A DNA stretch of 5,159 nt from Methanobacterium sp. (GTDB taxonomy: Archaea > Methanobacteriota > Methanobacteria > Methanobacteriales > Methanobacteriaceae), in contig PMNN01000053.1 in assembly GCA_003161815.1 (NCBI GenBank), forward strand, positions 1-5,159, in the 5' to 3' direction. The position numbers were made by a program, and so were the translations under genes. The notes below the pieces were generated by a model. That model made no database searches. It was not told the origin of the DNA and saw only the letters and a list, made by a program, of their open reading frames with translations. Positions 4,991-5,159 of this stretch are shown here, piece by piece (within the stretch, counting starts at the first letter, position 1; every line of letters starts with the position of its first letter).

Positions 4991-5159
4991 GATTAATTTT
5001 TTTCGTATCTTTATCTGTCATTCTAGCAATAATGGTTTCTCCGGCTTTAGGTCTTCCACCTTTATAGATCATTAACTGGGAATTTTTGTAGGGAATTATC
5101 ACATCAACGCGGGATCCGAATCTAATCATCCCTAAACGATCCCCTGTGTGCACGATATC
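4983..5159 (-). CDS. asd: Archaetidylserine decarboxylase proenzyme, C-terminal part (truncated by window edge)
   Basis: The last 58 residues of a gene whose start lies beyond the right edge. The fragment holds RFGSRVDV, the Gly-Ser self-cleavage site of phosphatidylserine decarboxylase-type proenzymes (Gly15-Ser16 here; Ser codon at 5112-5114). After cleavage the serine becomes the pyruvoyl cofactor at the head of a small alpha chain of 43 residues. The preceding THGD-like segment reads HTGDRLGMIRF, and a KAGETIIAR stretch follows, both usual for the short-form family. The enzyme decarboxylates archaetidylserine to archaetidylethanolamine at the membrane. The stop TAA (4983-4985) lies inside the pssA start region, an 8-nt overlap, so the two successive pathway enzymes are translationally linked with the synthase gene second. 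The substrate is inferred from the archaeal context. Confidence 0.88.
   Translation of the reverse strand, partial: DIVHTGDRLGMIRFGSRVDVIIPYKNSQLMIYKGGRPKAGETIIARMTDKDTKKINHE

Overview
The window suggests a methanogenic archaeon of the order Methanobacteriales, most likely a mesophilic Methanobacterium-type genome. Four things point there: an archaeal-type dihydroneopterin aldolase (MptD) for tetrahydromethanopterin synthesis, an archaetidylserine synthase/decarboxylase pair for ether-lipid headgroups, a DUF515-type protein, and a classical cysteine sortase, which is rare in archaea but known in pseudomurein-walled methanogens. The DNA is AT-rich, and the intergenic stretches are extremely so. 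The genus is an inference from protein resemblance; no database was searched.

Every recognisable gene is on the minus strand, so transcription reads right to left. At the right edge is the C-terminal end of an archaetidylserine decarboxylase proenzyme (asd, 4983-5159, runs off the window). Its stop overlaps the start of archaetidylserine synthase (pssA, 4247-4990). The pssA stop in turn overlaps the start of a 466-aa single-pass membrane protein (2853-4253, DUF515-like). These three form a tightly coupled lipid-headgroup cluster carrying one uncharacterised member. A GC-containing hairpin (2815-2838) follows the cluster.

After a 182-bp gap comes a two-gene unit: a 324-aa exported surface protein with a signal peptide and a sortase-type C-terminal sorting signal (1696-2670), followed 19 nt later by a sortase with a visible His-Cys-Arg triad (957-1676). 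The simplest reading is a dedicated sortase and its own substrate. The sortase's C-terminal membrane segment begins with a Pro-Tyr motif like that of the substrate's sorting signal.

After an AT-rich 148-bp spacer comes mptD (440-808), with its own Shine-Dalgarno and a possible TATA box. After a further 224-bp, almost purely A+T spacer comes a small two-cluster ferredoxin-type subunit (6-215), best read as the delta subunit (KorD) of 2-oxoglutarate:ferredoxin oxidoreductase. Its catalytic partners would lie beyond the left edge.

The most interesting material is the sortase/substrate pair in a presumably pseudomurein-walled cell, and the DUF515-like protein with its CpaB-like segment and sequon array. 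No RNA genes, insertion sequences or CRISPR arrays were seen.
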